Source: Malachius bipustulatus
Lineage: Eukaryota > Arthropoda > Insecta > Coleoptera > Melyridae
Direction of reading: 5' to 3'
DNA: 64,000 nucleotides
Assembly (NCBI GenBank): GCA_910589415.1
Contig: OU342630.1
Coordinates: 77,744,186-77,808,185, forward strand
This document shows positions 1 through 13,500 of the stretch, one piece after another (within the stretch, counting starts at the first letter, position 1; the number at the start of each line of letters is the position of its first letter). The position numbers and the translations under genes were made by a program. The notes below the pieces were generated by a model. That model was not told the origin of the DNA and did not search any database. It saw nothing but the letters and a program-made list of their open reading frames with translations.

Positions 1-1133
1 TTCTTGGGGCGGTCTGAAAAAAAGTTCCTATCAACATGGGTCGGCAAACCCACCGTGTTCGAGATACAGAGTGTAAAAAAATATTTTTTTCAGTTTTTTG
101 AGGATATCTCAGGAACTGTTTGAGATATAAAACTTAATTTTTGTACACATATTATCATTAATATTACTTTTTCACTAATAATACTTTTTGAGCGCTAAGT
201 AATTTGTATTTCTAGGACGCTGGGGAAATTGGTGTTGTGAATACACATTTTAAACTGTCGATGTTTTCTGCATAAAAAATATGCTCTTGGTCAAAAGCTT
301 TCATGTGAACTGTTTTCGAGGACAACAGCATTTTATAATAAAAAAATTAAAAGTAGCAAAAAAACATTACTTGTTTTTGAATATTTTTTTATGATGTTTC
401 ACTGCCACATAAAAAATTTAATTAGCTCTCAAAAAGTAGATAATATTAATGACAAGATGTGTACAAAATCTTGGTTTTAATATCTCGAATGGTTCCTGAG
501 ATATCGTCAAATAACTGATTTTTTTTACCTGTATCTCGAAAACGGTACATTTTTACATAATGGAATCCATGTTAACAGGAACTCTTTTCTTAGAACGAGG
601 TACGGAATCATACCTCAGAGCTGTCAAAGATACTTTTGTAAAGTATTCTAGATACAAGATACAAGTTACTTTCGAAATAGGTTTAAAAAGGTACAAGATA
701 CTACATATATACTTTCAAAAAAAGTATTTATATAGAAGATACTTTGGTATCTTAGATACTTTAAAAAGATAAGATACCTTTAACAAATGATCTTCGATAC
801 TTTTAAGGTATCTAGATACTTTGTTATAGTCTACAAGAAAAGTATCTAAGTTACTGTATCTAAGATATTCTGAAGTATCTTTTTTCCGAAGATACTGCTA
901 GATACTAAAAGCTTCTTAAAGATACCCACTTGAAAAATACAAATAGAAGAAATACTATAAAATTTCTTGATGACAGATGTATCTATAGATACAAGATACT
1001 ACTTTTAAAAAGTATCTAGATACAAGATACAATCTTGTATCTTCGATACTGAAAAGTATCTTTTTTTTGAAGATACTCCCAGCTCTGTCACACCTATTAT
1101 TTTTCAACATGTTTTAAGGCACCCTGTATTTAA
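1..1133. mobile_element. Foldback MITE, left end outside the window
   Basis: The start reads GTTCCTATCAACATGGG followed by CGAGATACAG, and about 570 bases later the reverse complement recurs (CTGTATCTCGAAAACGG, then CCATGTTAACAGGAAC at about 530-590). The right end reads CACCCTG next to TA at about 1132. Diverged relatives lie at 14095-14858 and 36882-38361, which share the same terminal and subterminal blocks. No coding capacity. It is interrupted by a second element at 616-1087. Confidence 0.75.
616..1087. mobile_element. hAT-like MITE made of GTATCT/AGATAC repeats
   Basis: Terminal inverted repeats are CAGAGCTG at 616 and CAGCTCTG ending at 1087. The 8 bases before (TCATACCT, 608-615) and after (TCACACCT, 1088-1095) match at 7 of 8, an 8-bp target duplication. 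An 8-bp duplication and a CAGAG-type end are typical of hAT transposons. The interior holds dozens of AGATAC/GTATCT motifs in both orientations, which might be transposase binding sites. No ORF of note. It sits inside the foldback MITE 1-1133. Confidence 0.75.
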
Positions 1134-3364
1134 TAAAAAAAATTTGAAAGACCATATTTTGCAAGTTTGCTCCTCAACTAGTCCTGAAAGAATGAATGAA
1201 GGGATTACATTATAATGATAAAATAGTTAAAACACTACTTGGTTTATACAATCTTTATTTTTAATACTGTACATATACAAAATTTATGTGATTGTAGCTA
1301 TAAAGTTTTATTTTATGGCTTTTTCAAAAACCTAATAATGAACATAAAACTAATATATGACTCAGTATTTGACACTATTCTAACATTAATTTCTTAATAA
1401 AGACTAAAATTTTTAATTCACACAAAAAACAAAACAATTGAAAAAAAAAGAAAACAGTGTTTTACAATGACACGAAGTATTCAACACAAATATTATGTAA
1501 AGTGTATTATTGCACCAAAGAAAAATTAAAAAATAATAATAAAAAAAAAACAACTGGAATTACAATAATAAGTAAATAATTAGAGATTGGTGTAAAATAA
1601 TAGAGCCATTACACCATCATCAAAAGAATAGAAGAGTGTGTTATCGGTATTCTTCAGGTTTTCCAAACCAATAAAGTTTAGTTCTAAATTTTTTAATCTG
1701 AAAAAATAATTGGTGGCTCGTTTATTTCATTCCTGAGATATAATGCTTCTCTACTAGTTACACAGTTCCTTATATTAGAAGAGTTAACTGATGAAGGATA
1801 ATAAAAAAAAAATGTATATAGAGATTGTCCGAACTTCTAGCGATCAAAATTTTCAGGTAACCGTTTTAACTCTCCTACTATAGGGACTCCATTACACAAT
1901 ACATGGTAGTTATTAAAATATAACAATCTAACTCTGCATTATTCCAAGGTAATCATTATCATTACTTACGTACTTTTTTATACCTACTCAATGCAGTCGT
2001 TTTGTTTCCTATACAGGGTAGTCGGGAGGAATACCTCAAGCTTCAGGAGTCTATTATTGTACAAGTAAATAATGTAAAAAAATTCCTTTAGGTACTGTGT
2101 TTTAAATATTAAATCAAACACTTTGCCTTTTGTAGACGAAGTAGAAAATTTTAAGAAGTTAGCTCCTTGAAGTGTCTTGAACAATAATTTTAGAAAAAAT
2201 TCTCCTGACTAATGAGTTTTTTTACATTATTTTCAGGTGTACTACAATAATACCCTCCTGGACCTGGAGTTTGGCGAATTTCCTCAGACTCACCCCTTAT
2301 TTATAAATTCAAATAAACGAGACTCTTTCAGAAGATTGTAAAATTACAACTTCCACAATTTAATCAAGCACAGGTCTAGTGTAGGTACTGGGAGAAAAAT
2401 TTCCATTGCAGCAAAGTTACAAATTTCCCAACATTCTGGAAAATTTATTCTAAGGCCTCCAGCAAATTTGGCAATTATTTTTAGGAACTAAAATATACAA
2501 TGTGTCGTTTAAAATCATAATAAGTCATAAATCTTCTTAAAATGATTGTGAGAATAAAAATAAATAAATGGCAAATGAAGAAACGATAAGTGAAGAAACA
2601 TCTTTGGCTCTAGAGAGAACTAGATCTTAGAATAAATGAAAGACGACAATAAAAATCTAATAATATCTATGGAGTGATAAAAACGAACAATTATGTTCTT
2701 GTACATATCTATTAGCTTTTCTTAATGGATATGATGTTTCGTTTTTGTTAATGTAATTAAGGGACTAGAATTGGTCCAACTTTTATCCATTTTAATTTAA
2801 AAGATATAAAATTATGTGGCTAAAAACTATTAAAAATGTCAAAAACTTTAGCTTTTCGATGTTTAGTTGCTAGATTAGGAAGATGAAAATTTACAGGTAA
2901 GAAATTAGAGCATTATAAAAATATTGAATTTGGATAGAAAAAGCAGACTTCAGTTTTCATTAAATCTCTTTTTCATTGTATTTATAACTGCGTCATTTTC
3001 GTATCCCATATTAAAACGTACTCTTGGATATCGTCGATTATGGATCATTACAAAAATATTTTTGTAAACGACCATGTAACCCTTGGATGAAATTGAATAG
3101 TTTCCATTTTAGCTTTCTAAATACATACCACTAACCCTGAGTCAAAAGTCAAGCCATGAGATAGTTTAAGTAGGTATAGAGAAAATTAATTATTTATATT
3201 TTCGAAAAGAAGTTACAGACTTTTTAGATAGAGTAACATACCTAGTTAAAGGTCTTTAGGTTTTAATAAGCAGCAGGTTAATACAACAAAAAAAAATTAA
3301 CGTAGCTTACTTGCTTTATATGGCCTCGACTATCTTATGGGCTTATACCCTGTATCCTACAAAC

Positions 3365-3370
3365 TTTATT
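3365..3370 (-). terminator. Candidate poly(A) signal AATAAA for Src64B
   Basis: TTTATT on the plus strand is AATAAA on the minus strand, about 290 bases beyond the Src stop codon. It is the nearest perfect hexamer I saw, but the region is so AT-rich that others further left are equally possible. Confidence 0.3.
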
Positions 3371-3429
3371 TATCTTAAGCTGTATGCAGATCACTAATAC
3401 GTTTATAAATAACTGCAGTCAATGTTCTT

Positions 3430-3462
3430 AATCATCATCATCATCATTCATCATCATCATAG
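3430..3462. repeat. (ATC)n microsatellite
   Basis: Tandem ATC/TCA units with one slipped unit, probably in the 3' UTR of the Src gene. Confidence 0.85.
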
Positions 3463-3661
3463 AGTTAATTAAACAATATAGGAAAAAATGTAGGGATTTA
3501 AAACTTAAATCCTAAATGAGATCTGGCATGTTTAAACACTGCAAATGACGTCATTACCTAAACAATTTAAAGATGATTAAATGAATCATCAACACTTCAC
3601 ATAACTAAAAATGTACCTCGATTCCACTCAATTAGATAATTCAGAACACAATTAATTATAT

Positions 3662-4584
3662 TTAGTCTGGGACCTCTCTGTAAGGTACTTCTGACGTCAC
3701 GTTGAAACCCTCAAAGTAGTGGCAAAGGAAATCAAATGTAGGCCTATTGTCGGGTTTCCCGTCCCAGCAATTCAGCATGATCTGATAGATGTCATCAGGC
3801 AAAGAATGAGACGTAGGTTTAGGCATTCGATACCCTTTATCCACCATGTCTATTACTTCCCGGCCGTGCATGCCCGGATACGGTACTTGTCCGTAAGTGA
3901 ACAATTCCATCAGTAGAATCCCATAAGACCAGACGTCAGATTTAATTGAGAATCTACCGTAGATAATGGCCTCGGGAGCTGTCCACTTGACGGGGAATCG
4001 TGAACCCTGTTTGGGGCAATATTCGTTATCTTCTATGACACGGGCTAGACCAAAATCACATATCTTGGCGACGTTGTTCTCGTCGAGCAGAACATTTCTA
4101 GCGGCCAAGTCTCTGTGAATCAACTGTTTTGATTCCAAATATTCCATACCACTGGCTACTTGGAAGGCTATATAGATTAGATCTTCGAAACCTAAATGTT
4201 CTCCCTGGTCTTTTCGTAAGAAATCTAACAAACTACCCTTCGACATGTATTCCTGTACTATATACACAGGCTCTTCTTCACTGCATACACCGTACAGAGC
4301 CACTAGTTTCGGATGGCGTATCTTCTTCATAATGGCAGCTTCCTGCAGGAAGGCTTGCGTGGACATGGTGCCTTCCCGAAGGGTTTTCACAGCGACTTCG
4401 ATGTTATTTTTCCACTTTCCGTAGAACACTTCCCCAAAGTTGCCTCTGCCTAAGCGTTTAATACGTATGATTTCATCGCGTGGCAGCTCCCACTTGTCTC
4501 TGTAAGTTGCAGCCAAGTCCCACATAACCGGTTGAGGTTTCGTGCATGGTTTGGATAAAACGTGACACAAACCAAATGCATTTT
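3662..4584 (-). CDS. Src64B: Src64B exon 4: SH2-kinase linker, kinase domain, regulatory tail, stop
   Basis: The splice acceptor (TTTCAG, AG at 4586-4585) is followed by two bases that complete Lys228. Residues 229-534 then read without a break to TAA at 3664-3662. Visible motifs are the glycine loop G273-R-G-N-F-G278, catalytic Lys294 in VAVK, Glu309 of helix C, HRDLAARN with catalytic Asp386, DFG Asp404, activation-loop Tyr416, the APE motif ending Glu432 and SDVWS at 443-447. The tail Tyr529 lies five residues before the end, in the position that Csk phosphorylates in Src kinases. All catalytic residues are present, so the kinase should be active. The gatekeeper position, between IV and EYM, is Gln338 rather than the Thr of vertebrate Src. 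The entire kinase domain is in one exon. Start by splicing, not by a methionine. Confidence 0.96.
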
Positions 4585-7500
4585 CTGAAACAAAGAAAAG
4601 AAGAAAATTAGTAGGTAATCTGTCAATAGTAATGAAGCTAATTAATTATTATTTCTATCAGTTTAGAAGGAAATCATAATCAAACATAACTTGAAAAAGA
4701 TTAAAATTCTCTCTCTGTTTTGCTTTTTATCAATCCCAGAGATCTCAAATGTGGATGACAACTTAGTCCCTTCAAACGTTAAACTACTTACAAATGTACA
4801 AAACAAAACAGAAACCATACTTGTGTTGTATCAAATACACTAGATAATAATACGTGCAGCTTCCACGGAAAATTGTCACCGGAAGTTACTGTCGCCCAAG
4901 CGGCCCGATATCTAACTAGCGTTGATTTGAAATGTCAATTTAATTGAACGAAACGTCAATCTGATGTTTACTTTGCTTATGATTTATAAACTTTTTGACT
5001 AGTAGTTTATTCTAATTCTAATTACAAAACGTTAAGTGTTGCGAATAAAAGCCAAGACAAGATAGATGCATTGGCCTATTGTCATCATCGGAAGACCTAA
5101 ATAATTCCTTAATGGTTTTGGTTAAATATGTACAAACGAGATGCTTTGCTGAAAGAACTGTTTCAACAGAACATTGCAGTAATGTAATGTGGCTCCGTCA
5201 ATTCGAAATTTGAACCCTTTCTTGGATGAAAAAGTTTTGATTCGCGTTGGAGGAAGGTTGGTGAATTCTGAATTTGATATGGATAAACATCATCCAATTC
5301 TGTTACCGGCAAAAAATTGGTTAACGAAATTAATATTTACAAGGGAACATTTGCGTTTGTTGCATGCTGGTCCGCAACACCTATTAACATCTGTGCGAGA
5401 GCGATTTTGGGCAATTTCGGGAAGATATACGACAAAAAGAGTGGTTCACGAATGTGTGAGGTGTTTTCGTGTTGCGCCAAAAAAAATAACTCCAATAATG
5501 GGTAATTTGCCAGCTTGCAGAATTAATCCTTCTTACCCTTTTCAAAATACTTGGGTGGACTATGCTGGTCCAATGAATTTAAATGATACGAAGGGGCGTG
5601 GTTGTAGGGTTTCAAAGTCTTATATTTGCTTGTTTATATGTATGGTGACCAAAGCTGTTCATATTGAACTTGTTACAGATTTGTCAACTGATGATTCGTT
5701 TATTTTGGCTTTAAAGAGATTTATTGCCCGTAGGGGAAATCCTTCCAATATGTATTCGGACAACGGGACAAATTTTAGGGGAGCGAAAACCGAGTTAGAC
5801 AAGTTGAGGGTTTTTGTATTAAAAAATAAAGACAGCATTGTTGAGGCTGACTGGCGAAGGAGTCGATTGGCACTTCATACCCCCCGGATCACCTCACTTC
5901 GAAGGACTTTTTTTCGTCTCTGACATTTGAAGAGATATGTATACGTTACTCGTACAAATTGAGGCCATCATGAATTCCAGACCTTTGTCACCCCTCTCTC
6001 ACGATCCCAACAAATTAAATCCTCTTACTCCCGCTCACTTTTTGGTGGGAAGAAGACTATTGTCACTGCCAGATCCGTGTATTTTGAAGATTCCAGACTC
6101 TAGATTATCGTGCTTCCAAAGAGTTCAACAACTCCAACAATAGGTTTACTTAAAAACTGACGACTTATTTATTTGCTTTGAAAACAGTCGAGTTATGCAA
6201 ACGAAACTTGGTGGGTTAAACAGTGGCACGCATACGGGTACCAATTAAAAATATTTCAACAAAAATGCAATAAGCATCGAAATAAACCACTAATTCACCT
6301 TATTATTACTGCTGCTGTATATGTAGGTGTCACAAGCCTGACGTCATAGGCTGCGCACTGACATGTTTGTATAATAATTATATATACGTGTTTTCACGAG
6401 TATTACGCGTACCCATACACCTGTCTGTGCCAAAGTACTTATGAGTAAATACTTACGAGTACATTTTCTGAGTTTCGTACTCGAATTTCAATTTATTTAC
6501 GAGTACTCTTCCAAGTACTCCTTCCTAGCACTGCGGCTCTGCGTCAACCCCAACATTACCTGATACACCAAAAACTCTAGATAATTTTATTATGTCTGTG
6601 AAAATAATTTATATTACACCCGTGCTTTTCATATCCGGTGTCTTGTGTAGTTAGCGATCGAGGCGTGTAGATGGCGCTCTTTTCATACTTCACGTTTATT
6701 ACATGTAAATAGCGGAGAGCTGCACGTATTATCATCTAATGTATTTGGTTGTATTTTCATAATTAGGCAATATTTTAATACAACCCTTTATTATAATAAT
6801 TATAACCTAAATTACATTGTAAAGTAGTTGTAAGTAAGTATACTTCTGCAAACAGATTTGATTTCATTAAATAAATCCACTCACGAAGATTATGTGATCA
6901 AAACTATGCTCTGTGTTGGTAAGATATACATTGCACTGATGAGTTCATAGTAGGACGACTGACAACTGTTTCACAATGTGTCACTCATCTTTTGTCTAGA
7001 TTTGTCTTCGTTATTGACAATATTTTCATTATACACTCAGTTGAAATACGTTCTCAAAATTGTATGAAATTTTCCCATCTACCTACAGGGTTACTGGTAA
7101 CTGGATACATTCCTTTGGTGATCTGATAAAACAAGAGGTAAGGAGTAAATTAACCCCAACATGCACTATACAAAACTCAATAGATTTTGAGATATTTCGA
7201 TTTTCAACTTTTCTTAAAAAAATGGTTTCAAATGTCTTGAAATGTAATTTGCAAAAAATCTACTTTAACTTTTTGATTTCTTTTTTTGCTGGAATACTTG
7301 TCCAATACTATGCTTCCTTCTGGAATAAAAAATATCCTGAGGTATTTTGATCGTGTGAAAATTTCAAAGAAAAACTTTCACAAACTATTTTTTTTAAATA
7401 AGATTTGAAAGTTTTTACAAGTTATTTTCGCAAAATTGTCAAGGCAACTTGCGTACAAATTGTTTTAAAAACTTTCCTAGTGTAGTAGCTATCTAACAAG

Positions 7501-10500
7501 GTACGAATCTTGTACAAGAATAACAGAATCTCCCCGCTATGTACCGTTACCAAGGAACAAATCCTTAAGTCGGGACGTTTTAAAAAAAATACGGCCCTGA
7601 ACGGGGGTCTTAAAATTCTCGGATCCGGCCCATCTTCAACAGGTCTTATTTGGGGGTCCCGAGCTTCGTCCCTACCAAGTTTCGTCCCGATCGGTAAAAC
7701 TTTCAGACACTAAGAGTGTTTCCTAGGTTATTCCCGAAAAATCCCGAAATTCCCGAAAAAATGACACTTCCCGGGAACGGATCCCGCTCATTTTCAATGG
7801 GCATCGTGCCACAGTGCGCCTCTTCAATCGAGCCAACTTTCAACTTTCCCACATGAAAACTGGCGGCTCTAGAGTGTTTCCTAGCAAAGTCACAGAAGTT
7901 TCGTAAGTATACGTATTCTTGTGCCCGAAAAATGTCTGTCTGTCGGTCTGTCTGTCTGTGACTTTGCTAGGAAACACTCTAGAGCCGCCAGTTTTCATGT
8001 GGGAAAGTTGAAATTTGGCTTGATTGAAGAGGCGCACCGTGGCACGATGCTTATTGAAAATGAGCGGGATCCGTTCCCGGGAAGTGTCATTTTTTCGGGA
8101 ATTTCGGGATTTTTCGGGAATAGCCTAGTAATAGCCACTCTAAGTGTCTGAAAGTTTTACCGATCGGGACGAAACTTGGTAGGGACGAAGCTCGTGACCC
8201 CCAAATACGACCTATTGAAAATGGACCGGATCTGAGAATTTTAAGACCCCCGTTCAGGGCCGTATTTTTTTTAAAACGTCCCGACTTAAGGATCTGTTCC
8301 TCGGTAACGGTACATAGCGGGGAGATTCTGTTATTCTTGTACAAGATTCGTACCTTGTTAGATAGCTGCTACACTAGGGAAGTTTTTAAAACAATTTGTA
8401 CGCAAGGTGCCTTGACAATTTTGCGAAAATAACTTGTAAAAACTTTTAAATCTTATTTAAAAAAAATAGTTTGTGAAAGTTTTTCTTTGAAATTTTCACA
8501 CGATCGAAATACCTCAGGATATTTTTTATTCCAGAAGGAAGCATAGTATTGGACAAGTATTCCAGCAAAAAAAAAATCAAAAAGTTAAAGTAGATTTTTT
8601 GAAAATTACATTTCAATACATCTGAAACCATTTTTTTAAGAAAAGTTGAAAATCGAAATATCTCAAAATCTATTGAGTTTTGTATAGTGCATGTTGGGGT
8701 TAATTTACTCCTTACCTCTTGTTTTATCAGATCACCAAAGGAATGTATCCAGTTACCAGTAACCCTGTATAACTTTACTCCAATGGAATTTTTCACTTTC
8801 AATTTTTATTTAAACAGTTAAAGGGTTAACTTTACAGCTGTTAACCAAGAGTACCTTTTTGGTGTAGAAAACATGGGCGTTTCTGAAGGGCTTCCTAAAA
8901 TCGCATTTATCCCAGTGGCGTAGAAGTTGCCAAAAGAAGTTAGGAGGTTGAAACCCTCAAACAGGGTGTCCGGAAATTATGCGCAAAAAATTAACGGGGG
9001 TGATTCTACTTGATGAAATATTGCCAAAAGTATCTATAATTTTTTTTCGAAAACTCACAAATAAGAAAGTTATGAGCCTTCAAAGTTGATTTTTTTAAAT
9101 CAATATTTTTTTATAACTTTTTTTCTAGTGTACGGATTTTATTAAAATTTGACACACTTGCCACTGATGTTGCTTTACATCCTTGGTCCAAATTATACTT
9201 GAATCCCTCGAAATCAAAAGGCCTTAACTGCCCTTGACCTTCAAAAAAGGTCTATAACTTTTTTCGTAATATTTTTTTCTGAGTTTTGAAGACGCACAAT
9301 TGAAGAAGATGAAGAAATATTCGGAAAAGGTCCTCCTTGTCTATCACGATAAAATGACCTGTTTCCGAGTAAAACTGTTTTAAAAATTTGCTTGCACTAA
9401 AATAATTGATCACCGTAAATTATGATCATTTTGCAAGAATACCAAAGCATGCTTTGGAAACAGCTGCAGGGTTGCCTAGTTATGTACAAAACCGAGACAT
9501 TCGTATATAAATGGACTTGGAAATGATAAAATTTTAAAATTTTTTAATCATTTTTTTTTAAATACCTAAAATAATAAAATAATTTTAATAAAAAAAAATG
9601 CTGTCAAAATTAAATCCAAAGCAAACGTCTTGTTTCCCAGACAACCCTGCAGCTGTTTCCAAAGCATGCTTTGGTATTGTTGCAGAATGATCATATTTAT
9701 GGTGATCAATTTTAGTGCAAGCAAATTTTTAAAACAGTTTTACTCGGAAACAGATCATTTTATCGTGATAGACAAGAAGGACCTTTTCCAAATATTTCTT
9801 CATGTTCTTTAATTGTGCATCTTCAAAACTCAGAAAAAAATATTACGAAAAAAGTTATAGGCCTTTTTTGAAGGTCAAGAGCAGTTAGGGTCTTTCGATT
9901 TCGAGGGATTCAAGTCTAATTTGGACCAAGGATGTAAAGAAACATCAGTGGCAAGTGTGTTAAATTTTAAGAAAATCCGTACACTAGAAAAAAAAAGTTA
10001 TAAAAAAATATTGATTTAAAAAAAATCAACTTTGAAGGCTGATAACTTTCTTATTTGTGAGTTTTCGAAAAAAAATTATGGATACTTTTGGTAATATTTC
10101 ATCAAGTAGAATCACCCCCTTAATTTTTTGCGCATAATTTCCGGACACCCTGCTTAGCCACTGAATTTTTTCAAACATTTATTTTAAAGTGAAAACAAGG
10201 GGAATTATAATCAACAAAGTGCGTATAGGTAGGAGCTGAAAATTCTATCTTATAGAGGTTTCGAGATATTGGCAAAAAAACCGAGAAAAATCTTTTTTTA
10301 CACCCTCTATCTCAAAAACGGTACGTCTGGGCATATAAGTTTATAAGAAAAAGTCTTACTTTTTCATGCAGAATGAGCTTCTATTCATATGTGCTATTTC
10401 CGGGAACCCTGTCTAATGTAGTACGCGAAGTTTAACTTTGACGCTTGAGAATGACAGCTTTTTTTGTAGAGCGAGAGCCAAGACAAAAAAATAATTCGAA

Positions 10501-13500
10501 AGCACCATAATTTCGCGCTCGAGATGCATACTACAGCATTTTTAGACAGCTCTATTGAAATAATCGAAAAAATCGAAATAATAATCATAAAAACGAGCCA
10601 AGAAAATTTTTAATTTGGTGCAAATTTGCTTGTTTCTTTGTTATTAGGGAAACAATTCCAAGATTTTTATACAGTGCAAGAAATAGTTGTCGCTCTAGGT
10701 AGCGAAATACTTCGCGCACGCTGCCGTGTAAACAGAAATAATGAGCCATTTTTCATTCGCAAAACTTTAAGAGAAAATGACAACATTATTTAATGGGTGT
10801 CTAAAAACATATTTTTTCATCAAAATACAAAAATATTAAAAATGGCAAAAAATCAACAAACAGCGTGACCGGTAATAATTATGAGCCCAAAGGTATACAT
10901 ACAGTGGAGTAGAAAATTTGTGAATAATTAGGGGTTCCCAATAAACATAGGGTCTAAGCGGCTTCACTTAGGAGTTACAATTAAGAGCAGTTGAAATTTT
11001 TATAAAAGACATCCTGGAAAACTTTCTCTTCCTACGGTACCTACACGGGTAAAGCAAAATGAATTTACATTTTGTAATGGAGACAAAAGAGAGACAAATG
11101 GAGACAAAGACTTGGATTTAGTTTTTGGTCTCAAGGAGAATTTAATGCAGACGATAATAATTTATAAACCTAAATAAAGTACACTTTTTTTGATAAATTT
11201 TTGTATAAGTAATAAAGTTCGAAAATTTTCCAATGCTTAGAAATACACGAGTTTGTTTTCAACAAAACTCTCACCAAGGATCTAGTGGAAAATGGATCTA
11301 ATTTACCTAATCTTTTAATAACGGTTTATGACCTATCTGCAAAAATTATGAAAAAAAAAAGTTCAACTGCTTCAGTAAGGAATAATGAAGAATAAAATAT
11401 AAACTTTTTTTCTGCTAAAGGTGTTCTTTCTAATAATGCAGATATTATGTATTATGAAAAACCACCCCAATGGTAAGTAATTTTTATTGAATTGCAAAAA
11501 TTAATCTAATCCGGCTTATTTTATAAAAATCCAAGTTTTCGATAATAATAATAATTATAAAATAAAGAGATTTGATTTCTGGAATTTGTATAAAACTGTG
11601 GCTTTAAACCTGTGAGCGACTTTCATTGCACAATAATAAAACATTCTTTAGTCATATTATTATGTGCAATACTCCTAATAATAAAATTAAAAGCAATTAT
11701 GCGCACTTGTAATTTAAGTATTTTAAGCAACGATTTAGCAACAATTTCGTTGAAGTGCAAGTAGTGTGTAAGTAGGTGATTATAATGTGAATAATTGAAT
11801 TTTACGGTAAGTATATCGAAAATTTAATCCGTTGCATGAAAGCACGTTTTCCATGTTGGAAATTTTTCGAGAGCATGATTTTTGAAAGAAAAAAAATGTA
11901 AATTTTGGAGTTCTAATAAATTAGGTATCCGAGACGTGGTATCCGTACATTCGACCGTATCTAAAAGTACGAGTATTGGTTTCGACCTACAATAAATAAA
12001 TTGTAATTTCTTCCACTGGAAGTCCTCATCACTCATCTTATTATTGCTTGGACGAAATGCTGCAACACACACAAAAAAAAAACGATTTGTGGAACTTCTC
12101 GTCTCAACTACTAAAGGTTTGATGGCTAAGGTTTACACATTTTATTGTGTACATTTTTTTGTGCAACCTTTTTTGAAAATACAAAATTATAAATTTTATT
12201 GTTTTCAATATAAAAAAAAAAAAGTTGGAAAACATGAAAAAGCCCACGACTTGTTTATAGCTCGGGTTTCCACGCTGAAATTCCCGGCTCGAACCGACTT
12301 GTCACATTTTCTAGATGAAAAACAAATTCAAATAATTCAACATTATTTAATGCACATGAAATTCCCTTCGCGGCAGTCGTCAACGGTAACGGACTTTAGA
12401 AACCCGAAAAGGGCCGTTGCTATTGACTACGACGGCCTTTATCCATTGTTGAGTTGTTTGTTGTTTGACAACGATTTATGAAGCCTTTTAATACTATTTA
12501 AAAAATAAGTAATACCTATAACTTGCAATATAAAATACGGAAGTAGGTAATAATTAATGTCCCTGTATAATTGAGATTGAGATTCTATCTAATGATGTTA
12601 ATTCTTCTTACAAGAAAATATAATACAACAATGGGTATTTGTCAACATAAAAGGAAATGTATCATTACACACATCTTTACATTGCTTTGGACTTAAAGAG
12701 AAATGAGTCAATTACTTCTCATACATCACTTGAATAATTTCACTTTGAAATCTAAATTTCACCCCTTCATATTCATATGCCTACCCTTTCTATTCTTGAC
12801 AATTAAGCCGTAAATTTGCATTTACACCTCAGTTCTCGCGTGTGTTTGCATAAACTACACTACATGACCGTTTGCACCCCCCAAATAACATGATAAACCC
12901 ATTAGTTTACACCTAAATTGTTAGAAACTAAACAAGAACGAATGTATAATTCACCCAAAGGTGTACCAATATAATTTGTTTATTGAACTAGGCCGCAAAG
13001 TTGCAGATTGAATACAGCGGCTGCATTAGTCCAGACTATGAAAAATCAGACAATGCATTCGAGTTGCATAATTTACTGTCCAGTTGAATAACTAATTTTT
13101 TCGCCATACTTTTCTCTATGCCACTAAAAGTACTTTATTATCATTTTTTTCAAATGAGAAATTGAATTTCTTGTAAGCTCTGCCCTGTTTAGCATATTTT
13201 AACCGCTTATAAATGAAATTATTTATACAGGTTGTTTGGTAATAACTGGACAGTCAAAATCGAACGCCATATTATATAAAATCATATTTTAAGCATAAAA
13301 GAAAAATTAACTTTTTTCAAGATCAGGCCTCGTTTAGGAAATACCTCCAAAAATGTAAAATCAAGGCTGCTAAATAATATATTTTTTAGTAACTGGACAG
13401 TCAAAATAGAACGCTATGTATAAAATCGTATTTTAAGTATAAAAGACAGAATAAGTTTTTTCAAGATCGGACCTCGTTTAGGAAATACCTCCAAAAATGC

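Larger units (their letters stand above)
1134..3661. other. Downstream region of Src64B; 3' UTR and intergenic, no gene seen
   Basis: AT-rich, with A and T runs and no coding pattern. The 3' UTR must occupy the right end of this stretch. The only clear low-complexity feature is the TCA repeat at 3430-3462. Confidence 0.5.

Noticed and set aside
3719..4332. Plus-strand ORFs opposite the kinase exon
   Set aside because: They are antisense shadows of the kinase reading frame.
6222..6535. Second hAT-like MITE with GAGTACTT words
   Set aside because: Possible ends CAGTGGCA and CAGCACTG do not match well and no target duplication could be found.
7060..8802. Two matching ORFs of about 96 and 118 codons on opposite strands
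   Set aside because: They are the same DNA in the two arms of a palindromic element; there is no motif and the frame is not kept between arms outside the shared part.
12044..12481. 145-codon ORF on the plus strand
   Set aside because: It overlaps a dispersed repeat whose second copy at 50110 does not keep the frame; it begins with low-complexity lysine codons.
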